Positions 1 through 7,918 of a DNA stretch of 38,498 bases are shown here, piece after piece. Below the pieces are notes generated by a model. That model was not told the origin of the DNA, did not search any database, and saw nothing but the letters and a program-made list of their open reading frames with translations. The first letter of the stretch is position 1. Each line of letters begins with the position of its first letter. This DNA is from an uncultured bacterium (GTDB taxonomy: Bacteria; Bacteroidota; Bacteroidia; Bacteroidales; Muribaculaceae): assembly GCA_905214735.1 (NCBI GenBank), contig CAJMNI010000022.1, forward strand, positions 1 to 38,498, read 5' to 3'. A program made the position numbers and the translations under genes.

Positions 1-58
1 CCTGAGCGACTTTAGCTGACCTCCGGCACCGCCATTAACTGAATATCCCTAATTATTG

Positions 59-91
59 AAAGGGGGTGCCCGGGCGGGTCCCCCCCTTTTT
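59..91 (+). terminator. Rho-independent terminator of an upstream unit
   Basis: AAAGGGGG at 59-66 pairs with CCCCCTTT at 82-89, with an inner GCCC/GGGC pairing, and the hairpin runs into a T tract ending TTTTTCTG. The T tract places it on the plus strand, so it ends transcription entering from left of the window. All three plus-strand frames hit a stop within the first 19 bases, so no upstream gene can be identified. Confidence 0.8.
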
Positions 92-94
92 CTG

Positions 95-350
95 TCTTAT
101 GGTTGCTGCCGGGGGATATGTGTTAAAATCAGGCTTGTAAAGGGCGCTTTAACTTAAATAGACTTAAAACGGTAAAAATTAGATCAAAGAATCCAACAAG
201 CAACCCGAACCGGCGTTACATAGGTACAAAGCAATATGGATAGAGCGTTCAGGATTTCGCGAGAAAGTCTGAATGCGAAGATAAGTTTAGTTAGATATAG
301 TTTATAGTGGAATCCTGAAAGGGAACGCGGCGACGCGTTCCCTTTCTATT
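95..350 (+). ncRNA. Candidate structured small RNA (unassigned)
   Basis: This stretch lies between two plus-strand terminators and contains no plausible gene. A hairpin at 245-276 has an outer 8-bp stem (GCGTTCAG with CTGAATGC, one G-U pair), a small internal loop, and an inner TTTC/GAAA stem closed by a GCGA tetraloop. A second, perfect 12-bp hairpin at 318-345 has the same GCGA tetraloop and doubles as the terminator. Two GNRA-capped hairpins ending at a terminator resemble an independent small RNA or a leader. I found no good TAnnTTTG promoter, so the 5' end is unknown. It does not look like tRNA, tmRNA, SRP RNA or RNase P RNA. The class is unknown. Confidence 0.35.
318..350 (+). terminator. 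Terminator with perfect 12-bp stem and GCGA loop
   Basis: AAAGGGAACGCG at 318-329 pairs perfectly with CGCGTTCCCTTT at 334-345 around a GCGA tetraloop, followed by CTATTTTAT. The T-rich side is on the plus strand, so it more likely ends the candidate RNA to its left than sdaA. It could still stop sdaA transcription arriving from the other side. Confidence 0.7.
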
Positions 351-352
351 TT

Positions 353-422
353 ATCTATTATCTTCTATCTACAATCTAAAATCTACTATCTACAATCTAC
401 AATCTAAAATCTACTATCTACT
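353..422. repeat. Ten tandem heptamers (ATCTANN)
   Basis: Ten in-register 7-base units: atctatt, atcttct, atctaca, atctaaa, atctact, atctaca, atctaca, atctaaa, atctact, atctact. The last two bases of each unit vary while ATCTA is kept in all but the second. The array overlaps the sdaA stop codon (418-420, minus strand), so it forms the immediate 3' end of that gene and its 3' UTR. The TACA-AAA-ACT pattern also recurs at a higher order (a five-unit gap between like units), which points to stepwise duplication. Confidence 0.9.
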
Positions 423-1626
423 GGATCTCGTAGTCTTTGGCGAGGCCGCCGGTGCCGGTCTCTTTGTAGAGCGAGGGGAGGTCATGGCCGGTTTCTTTCA
501 TCACTTTCACAAGTTTGTCGAAGCTGACGCGGTGCTGACCGTCGGTGAAGCTGGCATAGATGTTGGCGTCAAGCGCGCGGGCCGCGGCATAGGCATTCCG
601 TTCGATGCAGGGAATCTGCACAAGTCCGCATACCGGATCGCATGTCATGCCGAGGTGATGCTCAAGTCCCATCTCGGCGGCATATTCTATCTGCGCCGCA
701 CTCCCCCCAAAAAGCTGGCTCGCAGCCGCTGCCGCCATGGCACAGGCCACTCCCACTTCTCCCTGGCAACCAACGTCGGCACCCGATATCGAGGCGTTCT
801 GCTTCACGACATTCCCCACCAGTCCGGCCGTCATCAGCGCATGAATCATCTGGGTCTCCGAGAAATTGCGGCTCTTCCAAAGATGATAGAGCACTCCGGG
901 CAACACACCGCTCGATCCGCATGTCGGTGCGGTGACGATCTCTCCGCCCGAGGCGTTCTCCTCGCTCACGGCCAGTGCGTAGGCAAACACCAAGGCGCGG
1001 CTTTTGATGTTGTCGCGGTAACCGCCCGCCTTCACATAATAGTTCAGAGCCTTGCGCTTCAGGTTGAGCGGGCCCGGAAGACGTCCCTCGGTGTTGATGC
1101 CGCGTTCCACGGCAGCCTTCATCGCAGCCCAGACCTCGCTGAGAAACTCGTTGATGCCCGGCCCCTCGCACTGCTCCACATATTCCCAATAGCAATGACC
1201 CGTGCGCTCGCAATAATCCTTGATCTCGCTCATCAGGTCCATATTGTAGATGTCGCTGCTCGCCTCCTTGCGCATACCCTCATATTCGAGTGCCCCGCCG
1301 CCAACCGAATAGACAGTCCACTCATCTTCCGGGAAACCCTCGGAATTGAGCGTGGCGAATTTCATGCCGTTCGGATGGTAAGGGAGGAAAACGTCGGGAC
1401 GCCACACGATATTGACCGGCATCTCCGATTTGGAGAGCACGTCGATGATTGCCTCGTCGGTCATGTGACCCTTCCCCGTGGCGGCAAGGCTGCCATAGAG
1501 AGTCACTTCAAAACCCTTGGCGCCGGGATGACGGCCAAGAAACATCTCTGCGGCCTTCCGCGGTCCCATCGTGTGGGACGACGACGGACCGGTGCCGATA
1601 CGGTAAAGTTCACGTATAGATTTCAT
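418..1626 (-). CDS. sdaA: L-serine ammonia-lyase (iron-sulfur type)
   Basis: Deaminates L-serine to pyruvate and ammonia in the cytosol using a [4Fe-4S] cluster instead of PLP. The 402-residue protein joins both halves of the family in one chain: an N-terminal part with the hallmark PSSSHTMGPRKA (residues 14-25) and a catalytic part with TAPTCGSSGVLPG near 232-244. Three candidate cluster cysteines, C287 (GCQGEVG), C329 and C340 (TCDPVCGLVQIPC), are spaced 42 and 11 residues apart. As I recall, this matches the cluster cysteines of the Legionella enzyme. The ATG at 1624-1626 gives the usual MKSIRELY start. The gene stands alone and is divergent from the SprT-like gene. Its stop codon lies inside a heptamer tandem array. 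Confidence in function is high. Confidence 0.95.
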   Translation of the reverse strand: MKSIRELYRIGTGPSSSHTMGPRKAAEMFLGRHPGAKGFEVTLYGSLAATGKGHMTDEAIIDVLSKSEMPVNIVWRPDVFLPYHPNGMKFATLNSEGFPEDEWTVYSVGGGALEYEGMRKEASSDIYNMDLMSEIKDYCERTGHCYWEYVEQCEGPGINEFLSEVWAAMKAAVERGINTEGRLPGPLNLKRKALNYYVKAGGYRDNIKSRALVFAYALAVSEENASGGEIVTAPTCGSSGVLPGVLYHLWKSRNFSETQMIHALMTAGLVGNVVKQNASISGADVGCQGEVGVACAMAAAAASQLFGGSAAQIEYAAEMGLEHHLGMTCDPVCGLVQIPCIERNAYAAARALDANIYASFTDGQHRVSFDKLVKVMKETGHDLPSLYKETGTGGLAKDYEIQ

Positions 1627-1667
1627 GTCGACTTAATATTCATTGGAGCGCGCTTAGTTGCGCCTCA

Positions 1668-1675
1668 CAAAATTA
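1668..1675 (-). promoter_or_regulatory. sdaA -7 promoter element
   Basis: Reading the minus strand, TAATTTTG matches the Bacteroidota -7 consensus TAnnTTTG exactly, 41 bases upstream of the sdaA ATG. A possible TTG -33 element (CAA at 1698-1700 on the plus strand) lies 22 bases away, slightly wider than usual. Confidence 0.55.
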
Positions 1676-1725
1676 CTAAATTTTCCCGACAACACAGCAA
1701 TAGCGCATATAGAAAATCATCCGCG

Positions 1726-1757
1726 TTTGCCTCGTCAAAAAATTTTACCTAACTTTG
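1726..1757 (+). promoter_or_regulatory. Promoter of the SprT-like gene (near-leaderless)
   Basis: TTTG at 1726-1729, 20 bases, then TAACTTTG at 1750-1757: a perfect match to the Bacteroidota -33/-7 consensus. The -7 box ends only six bases before the ATG at 1764, so the transcript should have almost no 5' leader. A TTG inside the -7 box (1755) is in frame with the gene but cannot be transcribed as a start. Confidence 0.75.
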
Positions 1758-1763
1758 CCCGCT

Positions 1764-2444
1764 ATGAGAGCGACGCTTCAGTTTTTGCAGGAGAAATTCG
1801 AGGAATTCAACCGGACGGTTTTTGCCGGTGCCCTTCCGAGGGTGACGATCGGGGTGTTTCACGCGCGCCGCCGCCTCGGCGAACTGCGCTATCCACGTTA
1901 CAGTTCCGGCCGCCGCCCCGCCCCGGAAGAATATACCATCCGCATCAGCGACTGCTTCGACATGGAGCAGGCAGCCCTCGAAGACACCCTCATCCACGAG
2001 ATGATCCATCTTTACATCCACTGGTTTGATATTCCCGACCGCTCGGCCCATGGGCCGGCATTCCGCAAAATGGCCGCCGCGATAAACCGTCGCCATGGAC
2101 GCCACATCACCGTGACCCGTCCCCTCTCCGACAGCGAAAAAGAGAGCGACACCCGGCTTTCATGGCATCATATCGTCCTGGTGACACTCAGCAACGGGGA
2201 ACGCCTCGTCTGCGTATGCGCCTCCACTCGAATCTTCGAGATCCACACCCAGCTCGGCATGCAGCCAAACGTCAGCGATTGGGAATGGCACATCAGCTAC
2301 GCCCCCTTCTTCAACCATTTCCCCCGTTGCCGCCGCCTCGCCTACTACAAAATCTCCCCCGAAGAGATCGACACCCACCTCCTCGGCGAAATGTCAAGGC
2401 CCTGCGTCTGCGACGGCCGTATCTTCAAAGTAGCCGACGCGTGA
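1764..2444 (+). CDS. SprT-like zinc metalloprotein
   Basis: A 226-residue protein of the SprT-like family. The N-terminal half carries the zinc motif HEMIH (H78, E79, H82) and a third likely ligand in SAHGPAF (H96), the usual HExxH...H layout of this fold. The C-terminal half has two CxC pairs (VCVCAS and PCVCDG), which could form a small metal-binding ribbon. Eukaryotic relatives (Spartan) cleave DNA-protein crosslinks. The role of bacterial members is not settled, so peptidase activity is inferred from the motif. I chose the ATG at 1764 because the upstream in-frame TTG lies inside the -7 promoter box. The gene is monocistronic and divergent from sdaA. Confidence 0.8.
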   Translation: MRATLQFLQEKFEEFNRTVFAGALPRVTIGVFHARRRLGELRYPRYSSGRRPAPEEYTIRISDCFDMEQAALEDTLIHEMIHLYIHWFDIPDRSAHGPAFRKMAAAINRRHGRHITVTRPLSDSEKESDTRLSWHHIVLVTLSNGERLVCVCASTRIFEIHTQLGMQPNVSDWEWHISYAPFFNHFPRCRRLAYYKISPEEIDTHLLGEMSRPCVCDGRIFKVADA

Positions 2445-2468
2445 ATTTTTATTAAAAAACCCGTTTGG

Positions 2469-2500
2469 TTTGCTCATTTCTGCAAGTTTGCCTAACTTTG
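2469..2500 (+). promoter_or_regulatory. lptD promoter
   Basis: TTTG at 2469-2472, 20 bases, then TAACTTTG at 2493-2500, an exact consensus match. It overlaps what would otherwise be an N-terminal extension of the lptD frame, so the true start must lie downstream. Confidence 0.75.
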
Positions 2501-2527
2501 CATTCCAAATCGAACAAATCGGGCCAA

Positions 2528-5299
2528 TTGAGGCGATTATTCCTATATATCCTGGCAGCCGTGATCATCGGCTTCGCCTATTCGCAAACTCCTGGTCATA
2601 AGGCCGTTTCAGGCCATGACGCACCAGCGGCCGACACAGTCAGCGGGACCGTGCCCCCATTGTCGTCGGCCGACTCAGCCGCCTCCCCGCGATTCAAGTT
2701 CAGCAAAGACACCATCGACACCGACTCCGCGAAAAAAACGCAACTCTCCCTGATCGACCGCGGAAAGGTCGACATCGAAAGCACCGTCACATTCTCCGCC
2801 CAGGACTCCCTCGTGCTCAACAACATGAACAAGGCCCACCTCTACGGTCAGGGCACAGTGGAATATCAGGACTTCAAGCTCAACTCGGCCGAAATCCGTA
2901 TGGAACTCGACAGCAGCACGGTCTATGCCCAGGGAATGCGCGACTCCACCGGCACGCTTGAAAACACCCCCGTCTTCACCGACCGCAGCGGCGAATATGA
3001 GTCGGAAACGATGAAATACAACTTCAAGACCCAGCGCGGATTCATCACCGGAGTAATCACCGAACAGCAGGACGGCTTCATCACCGGAGGCCGGGCCAAA
3101 AAGATGGAAGACGGCTGCTACTATCTTGAAGACGGCCGATACACCACCTGCGAAGACCACGAGCATCCCCACTTCTACTTCCAGCTCACCAAAGCGAAAG
3201 TCCGCCCGAAGAAAGATGTGGTGACCGGCCCGGGCTACATGGTGCTCGCCGACGTCCCCCTCCCCCTCGCCCTCCCCTTCGGATACTTCCCCTTCAGCGA
3301 GAAATATTCGAGCGGCGTGATCTTCCCCTCCTTCGGAGATGACTACAACCAGGGATTCTACCTGCGCGAAGGAGGTTACTACTTCGCAATCAACGACAAC
3401 CTCGACCTCGCCCTCACCGGCGAGATATATACCAAAGGAAGCTGGGGACTCTCCGGCCACATGAACTATGTGAAGCGATACAAATATCGCGGCACATTCG
3501 ACATCTCCTTCCTCAACACCGTCTATGGCGACAAGGGAGCTCCCGACTACCAGCGGATGAAAAACTTCCAGGTGATCTGGAACCACACCCAGGACCCGAA
3601 AGCCAACCCCAACCTCAACCTTTCGGCATCGGTCAACTTCGCCACCACCGGCTACTCGCGCAACGATCTCAACTCATACTATAACTCAAACTTCACCGAA
3701 AACACCAAGTCGAGCACCGTCAACCTCACCTATCGGTTTCCGGGCACGAAATGGAGCGTGTCGGCCACGGCCAACGTGACGCAGCGTTCTCAAGACTCCA
3801 CGCTGCAGATGTCGCTCCCCAATTTCACGGTGACCATGAGCCAGACCGCACCCTTCAAACGCCGCCGAGCCGTCGGCAGAGAACGCTGGTATGAGAAGAT
3901 CAAGATGTCTTACTCGGGCCAGTTCCAGAACTCCCTCACCGCCGGGCAGGACGAATTTTTCAAGAAGAGCCTCGTGAAAGACTGGCGCAACGGAATGAAA
4001 CACTCCATTCCCATCTCCGCCACCTTCTCCGTGTTCAACAATCTCAACATCTCCCCCTCGATCAATATGAACGACCGCATGTACACCTCGAAGATCAAGC
4101 GGCAGTGGGACCCCGACGCCTCGCGAGAGGTGCAGGACACCACCTACGGCTTCTACAACCTCTTCGACTTCAACGTGGCCATGTCGTTCGACACTAAAGT
4201 CTACGGTTTCTGGAAACCGATGAAGTTCCTCGGCGACAAGATCCAGATGATTCGCCACGTGATGACACCGACCGTGTCGTTCTCCTGGGCGCCCGACTTC
4301 GGAGCCGCCGGATGGGGCGGTTGGGGACATTACACCTACACCGACGCCCAGGGCGTCGAGCAGCGTCGCGACTACTCCTATTTCCAGCACGGAATTTTCG
4401 GCACCACCTCGCGCGGCAAGAGCGGAATCGTCTCCCTCTCGCTCGCCAACAACCTCGAAGCAAAGGTGAAGAGCGACAAAGACTCCACCGGCGTAAAGAA
4501 GATCTCGCTCATCGAAAACCTCACCCTCAGCCAGAGCTATAACTTCGCCGCCGACTCCCTCCGCCTCAGCATGCTCCAGGCGAACATAATGCTCCGAATC
4601 GTCAAGAATTTCAACCTCAACCTCAACACCACCTGGGATCCCTACGTGTATCGCGTCAGCCCCGGCGGAAGCCCGGTGCAGGTGAACCGTTACCGCTGGC
4701 AGGACGGCAAGGGGCTGAAACTCTCCTCCTTCGGCACATCCTTCTCCTACACCTTCAACAACGACACCTTCCGACGCAAGAAAGGTAACTCCGGCGACAA
4801 CCGCGACGACAACGCCGAAGATGACAGCGACGAACCCACCGAACATGAAAGCTTCGCCGACATGGCCAACAAAAAGCGCGAGCGGAGCAAAAACAATTCC
4901 GACTCCGGCGAGAGCGACGAAGACGGCTATGCGAAATGGTCGGTGCCCTGGAGCCTCTCCGTGAATTATTCCGTCAACTACGGCTACGGCGACTTCGACT
5001 ATGACCGAATGGATTATAAAGGGAAATGGACCCAGAATCTCTCGTTGAGCGGCAACATCCGCCCCACGAAAAACTGGAACTTCTCCTTCTCCGCCTCCTA
5101 TAACTTCGACCTGCACAAGATCGCCTACATGAACTGCAGCATCTCGCGCGACCTGCACTGCTTCACCATGACCGCATCGTTCGTGCCGGTCGGCCCCTAC
5201 AAGAGCTATAACTTCCACATCGCCGTCAAATCCTCGCTGCTCAAAGACCTCAAATACGAGCAGCACTCGAAAAACAACAACGGCATCCAGTGGTATTGA
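2528..5299 (+). CDS. lptD: LPS-assembly outer-membrane protein LptD (Bacteroidota type)
   Basis: Final outer-membrane component of lipopolysaccharide export, passing LPS to the cell surface together with LptE. The mature N-terminus has an OstA/LptA-like stretch (LNNMNKAHLYGQGTVEYQDF and following). It is followed by the family's VLADVPLPLALPFGYFPFSEKYSSG region, then a long barrel of alternating aromatic strands. The frame is open from 2465, but that part contains the promoter, and there is no ATG before the hydrophobic segment. The in-frame TTG at 2528 gives MRRLFLYILAAVIIGFAYS, a good signal peptide, and 923 residues. An acidic, Asp/Glu/Ser-rich insert (about 4770-4930) interrupts the late barrel and is probably a loop. 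Function is confident; the start codon is inference. Confidence 0.85.
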   Translation: MRRLFLYILAAVIIGFAYSQTPGHKAVSGHDAPAADTVSGTVPPLSSADSAASPRFKFSKDTIDTDSAKKTQLSLIDRGKVDIESTVTFSAQDSLVLNNMNKAHLYGQGTVEYQDFKLNSAEIRMELDSSTVYAQGMRDSTGTLENTPVFTDRSGEYESETMKYNFKTQRGFITGVITEQQDGFITGGRAKKMEDGCYYLEDGRYTTCEDHEHPHFYFQLTKAKVRPKKDVVTGPGYMVLADVPLPLALPFGYFPFSEKYSSGVIFPSFGDDYNQGFYLREGGYYFAINDNLDLALTGEIYTKGSWGLSGHMNYVKRYKYRGTFDISFLNTVYGDKGAPDYQRMKNFQVIWNHTQDPKANPNLNLSASVNFATTGYSRNDLNSYYNSNFTENTKSSTVNLTYRFPGTKWSVSATANVTQRSQDSTLQMSLPNFTVTMSQTAPFKRRRAVGRERWYEKIKMSYSGQFQNSLTAGQDEFFKKSLVKDWRNGMKHSIPISATFSVFNNLNISPSINMNDRMYTSKIKRQWDPDASREVQDTTYGFYNLFDFNVAMSFDTKVYGFWKPMKFLGDKIQMIRHVMTPTVSFSWAPDFGAAGWGGWGHYTYTDAQGVEQRRDYSYFQHGIFGTTSRGKSGIVSLSLANNLEAKVKSDKDSTGVKKISLIENLTLSQSYNFAADSLRLSMLQANIMLRIVKNFNLNLNTTWDPYVYRVSPGGSPVQVNRYRWQDGKGLKLSSFGTSFSYTFNNDTFRRKKGNSGDNRDDNAEDDSDEPTEHESFADMANKKRERSKNNSDSGESDEDGYAKWSVPWSLSVNYSVNYGYGDFDYDRMDYKGKWTQNLSLSGNIRPTKNWNFSFSASYNFDLHKIAYMNCSISRDLHCFTMTASFVPVGPYKSYNFHIAVKSSLLKDLKYEQHSKNNNGIQWY

Positions 5300-5360
5300 C
5301 GCAAATTTGAGCCGACTCTAAAGTTGAGTCTATCTAAAAGTTGACTCTGCAGGCGCAAAT

Positions 5361-5392
5361 TTTGCGATTCTCGGATTATTTTATTAATTTTG
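5361..5392 (+). promoter_or_regulatory. Promoter of the zapB-like/zapA unit
   Basis: TTTG at 5361-5364, 20 bases, then TAATTTTG at 5385-5392: a full consensus match 15 bases before the ATG at 5408. It predicts a very short leader. Confidence 0.75.
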
Positions 5393-5407
5393 TGAAAATT
5401 TGCAAAG

Positions 5408-5701
5408 ATGGCCACACCGTTGCCTGACATACTCGACACGCTCAGGCTTCAGATTGAAGCCAGGCGCAAAGAATATGCAAGGCTCAAAGAGCGCAACCGG
5501 CTTCTTGAAGAGGAAAACGCCGACCTCCGGCGTCTTGCCGCCGAAGCGCAGAAAGAGCGGGAGAAAGCCATGCTCGACGCCGAGTTTCTCGCCGTCTCCC
5601 ACAAGCTGGCCGACTCCCCCGACACCCTCGTGTCGGCCCGCCGCCATCTCGCCAGATTGATCCGCAACATCGACCGTTGCCTCGAAATGCTGAAGGAATA
5701 A
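5408..5701 (+). CDS. Small coiled-coil protein, ZapB-like
   Basis: A 97-residue protein without a signal peptide. Residues about 8-60 are a heptad-patterned, Glu/Lys/Arg/Leu-rich coiled coil (for example RLKERNRLLEEENADLRRLA), followed by a helical tail ending IRNIDRCLEMLKE. It lies 28 nt upstream of zapA. In Bacteroidales a small coiled-coil protein commonly sits at this position, and in enterobacteria ZapB is a coiled coil that binds ZapA at the division site. I infer an equivalent role from context and shape, not from sequence identity. The start at 5408 fits the promoter just upstream. Confidence 0.65.
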   Translation: MATPLPDILDTLRLQIEARRKEYARLKERNRLLEEENADLRRLAAEAQKEREKAMLDAEFLAVSHKLADSPDTLVSARRHLARLIRNIDRCLEMLKE

Positions 5702-5729
5702 GCCCCTCCGCTTCCCTTAGAGCTGCGTT

Positions 5730-6092
5730 ATGATGAAAAAACCGGAAAATATCAGAATTCCACTTCATATAGGCGCTGAAAGAATCTATGTCACGATTCC
5801 TTTTGACCGCCAGGAGTTTGCCAGAGACGTCGAAAAGGAAATCGACTCCCTCTATACCCGCTGGAGACATGAGTTCCCGGCAAATTCCGACCAGGAGATA
5901 CTCGCAATGGTGCTCTATCAGTTTGCATCTTTCTATCGCAAACACCGCGCCGCCTATGCCGAGGCCTCCGAAAAGGCCGAAGAGCTTTCGGCCATGCTCC
6001 GCGACTGGGACGATAACCCCGGCGCAAATGCCCCTGCCGGCGACATCGCTGCCGATTTCAGCGATTTCCGTCTGGAAAGCGGCGATTTCTGA
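5730..6092 (+). CDS. zapA: Cell division protein ZapA
   Basis: A 120-residue ZapA-like protein that would cross-link FtsZ filaments and stabilise the Z-ring. It shows the family plan: a short beta-hairpin head (IRIPLHIGAERIYVTIPFD), the REFARDVEKEIDSLYTRWR helix, and a central dimerisation helix (QEILAMVLYQFASFYRKHR) with a charged C-terminal tail. Two adjacent ATGs (5730 and 5733) are possible starts. It is probably co-transcribed with the upstream coiled-coil gene. The 260-nt gap before rny separates it from the RNA-decay genes. Confidence 0.8.
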   Translation: MMKKPENIRIPLHIGAERIYVTIPFDRQEFARDVEKEIDSLYTRWRHEFPANSDQEILAMVLYQFASFYRKHRAAYAEASEKAEELSAMLRDWDDNPGANAPAGDIAADFSDFRLESGDF

Positions 6093-6352
6093 TTATATTC
6101 CCCTGTTTCGATCATCTTTCGCGCTCCCCGGCCCGCATGCCGCCGACGCCTTCAGCACGCCGATCTTTTTCGACGCGCCGATTCGTTGCGCCCCGGCCAA
6201 GGCCCGGACATTGCGGAGAGAAAATGGCGGATTGAACATTGCGGATTGAAAACGTTAACGCTCCTCTTGGCTGCGGAAACTGTCAGCACAAAAACTCAAA
6301 TTCTTAAAAACTAAAATATTAACCAACTTCAACCATAAAGAAAATACCAGAA
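6093..6352. other. Non-coding gap between zapA and rny
   Basis: 260 bases without a convincing gene. The first part is GC-rich with several CGCC/GGCG motifs that could pair. Around 6225-6250 the motif TTGCGGATTGAA or GGCGGATTGAA occurs twice in direct repeat. The last 60 bases are A-rich, typical of a Bacteroidales translation start. In enterobacteria the 6S RNA gene follows zapA, so a 6S-type RNA is worth testing here, but I cannot show a 6S fold by eye. Confidence 0.4.
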
Positions 6353-7894
6353 ATGGAGACAGCAATATGGATAATCATCGCGGTGGTGACGGCCGCAATC
6401 GGCTATTTCGTCGCCTCGATGGTCAGTAAGAAAAACGCGCAAAGCCGCGCCAATACAATTATAGAAGAGGCCTCCCGCGAGGGCGACATGATCAAGGAAA
6501 AGAAGATCCTCAAGGCTAAAGAGGAGGAAATGCGCATCATCAGCGACGCCGAAAAGGTTGCCGCCCAGAAAGCTCAGAAGATCCAGACCGCCGAAGCACG
6601 CATGAAGCAGCGCGAGATCCAGCTCAACCAGATGCAGGGCGAGAACAACCGCCGCAAGAAGGAGCTCGACAATCTCAAGATCAACCTCGACAACCGCCAG
6701 CAGACCCTCGACCGCGCCGCCGAGGAGCTCGAGCAGACCCAGCGCAAGGCCCAGGAGGAACTCGTGCGCATCTCCGGTCTCTCGGCCGACGAAGCCCGCG
6801 AAAAGCTCGTGGAAAGCCTCAAGGATGAAGCAAAGACAGCCGCCGCCGGATATATCAACGATATCATGGACGACGCCAAGATGACCGCCTCCAAAGAGGC
6901 CAAGCGCATCGTGATCCAGACGATCCAGAGGGTTGCCACGGAAACAGCCGTGGAAAACTCCGTGACCGTCTTCCATATCGACAACGACGAGATCAAAGGA
7001 CGCATCATCGGCCGCGAAGGGCGCAACATCCGTGCCCTTGAGGCAGCCACCGGCATCGAGATCATAGTCGACGACACCCCCGAGGCCATCGTGCTCTCCG
7101 GCTTCGACCCCGTGCGCCGCGAAATCGCCCGCCTCGCCCTTCACCAGCTCGTCACCGACGGCCGCATCCACCCCGCCCGCATCGAGGAGGTCGTGGCAAA
7201 AGTCCGCAAACAGGTGGAGGAGGAGATCATCGAGACCGGCAAACGCACCACAATCGACCTCGGCATCCACGGCCTGCATCCCGAGCTCATCAGGATGGTC
7301 GGCAAGATGAAATATCGTTCCAGCTACGGCCAGAACCTTCTGCAGCATTCCCGCGAGACGGCCAACCTCTGCGCCGTGATGGCATCCGAACTCGGACTCA
7401 ACCCGAAGAAGGCGCGCCGCGCCGGACTCCTCCACGACATCGGCAAAGTGCCCGATGACGAGCCCGAACTCCCCCACGCACTCCTCGGCATGAAGCTCGC
7501 AGAGAAGTTCAAGGAGAAACCCGACATCTGCAACGCCATCGGCGCCCACCACGACGAAGTGGAGCAGACTTCGCTCCTCGCCCCGATCGTGCAGGTCTGC
7601 GACGCCATCTCCGGCGCCCGTCCCGGCGCACGCCGCGAAATCGTCGAGGCCTACATCAAGCGCCTCAACAACCTCGAGCAGCTCGCCCTCTCCTATCCCG
7701 GCGTTCTCAAGACCTATGCTATCCAGGCAGGCCGCGAGCTCCGCGTGATCGTCGGCGCCGACAAGATCACCGATGAGGAAACCGAGAAACTCTCCACCGA
7801 AATAGCCAAGAAGATCCAGGACGAGCTCACTTATCCCGGCCAGGTGAAGATCACCGTGATCCGCGAGACCCGTTCGATAAGCTATGCGAAGTAA
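6353..7894 (+). CDS. rny: Ribonuclease Y
   Basis: Membrane-anchored endoribonuclease that initiates mRNA decay. The 513 residues show the complete family layout: one N-terminal membrane helix (IWIIIAVVTAAIGYFVASMV), a long charged coiled coil (about 30-190), and a KH RNA-binding domain with GRIIGREGRN at 216-225. A catalytic HD domain follows, with likely metal ligands H332, H361-D362, H399/H400 and D417. Length is normal for the family. ricT follows after 24 nt, probably in the same operon. In Bacillus, RicT is part of a complex that directs RNase Y cleavage, so the adjacency is functionally suggestive. Confidence 0.96.
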   Translation: METAIWIIIAVVTAAIGYFVASMVSKKNAQSRANTIIEEASREGDMIKEKKILKAKEEEMRIISDAEKVAAQKAQKIQTAEARMKQREIQLNQMQGENNRRKKELDNLKINLDNRQQTLDRAAEELEQTQRKAQEELVRISGLSADEAREKLVESLKDEAKTAAAGYINDIMDDAKMTASKEAKRIVIQTIQRVATETAVENSVTVFHIDNDEIKGRIIGREGRNIRALEAATGIEIIVDDTPEAIVLSGFDPVRREIARLALHQLVTDGRIHPARIEEVVAKVRKQVEEEIIETGKRTTIDLGIHGLHPELIRMVGKMKYRSSYGQNLLQHSRETANLCAVMASELGLNPKKARRAGLLHDIGKVPDDEPELPHALLGMKLAEKFKEKPDICNAIGAHHDEVEQTSLLAPIVQVCDAISGARPGARREIVEAYIKRLNNLEQLALSYPGVLKTYAIQAGRELRVIVGADKITDEETEKLSTEIAKKIQDELTYPGQVKITVIRETRSISYAK

Positions 7895-7918
7895 CCGGAT
7901 TCCAAACGAATTGCAGAA

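Noticed and set aside
1..58. 3' end of an upstream protein-coding gene
   Set aside because: Every plus-strand frame closes within 19 bases, so there is too little sequence to support a gene call. Only the terminator is reported.
2465..2527. lptD starting at 2465
   Set aside because: This segment contains the complete -33/-7 promoter, so it cannot be in the transcript, and it would add residues before the signal peptide.
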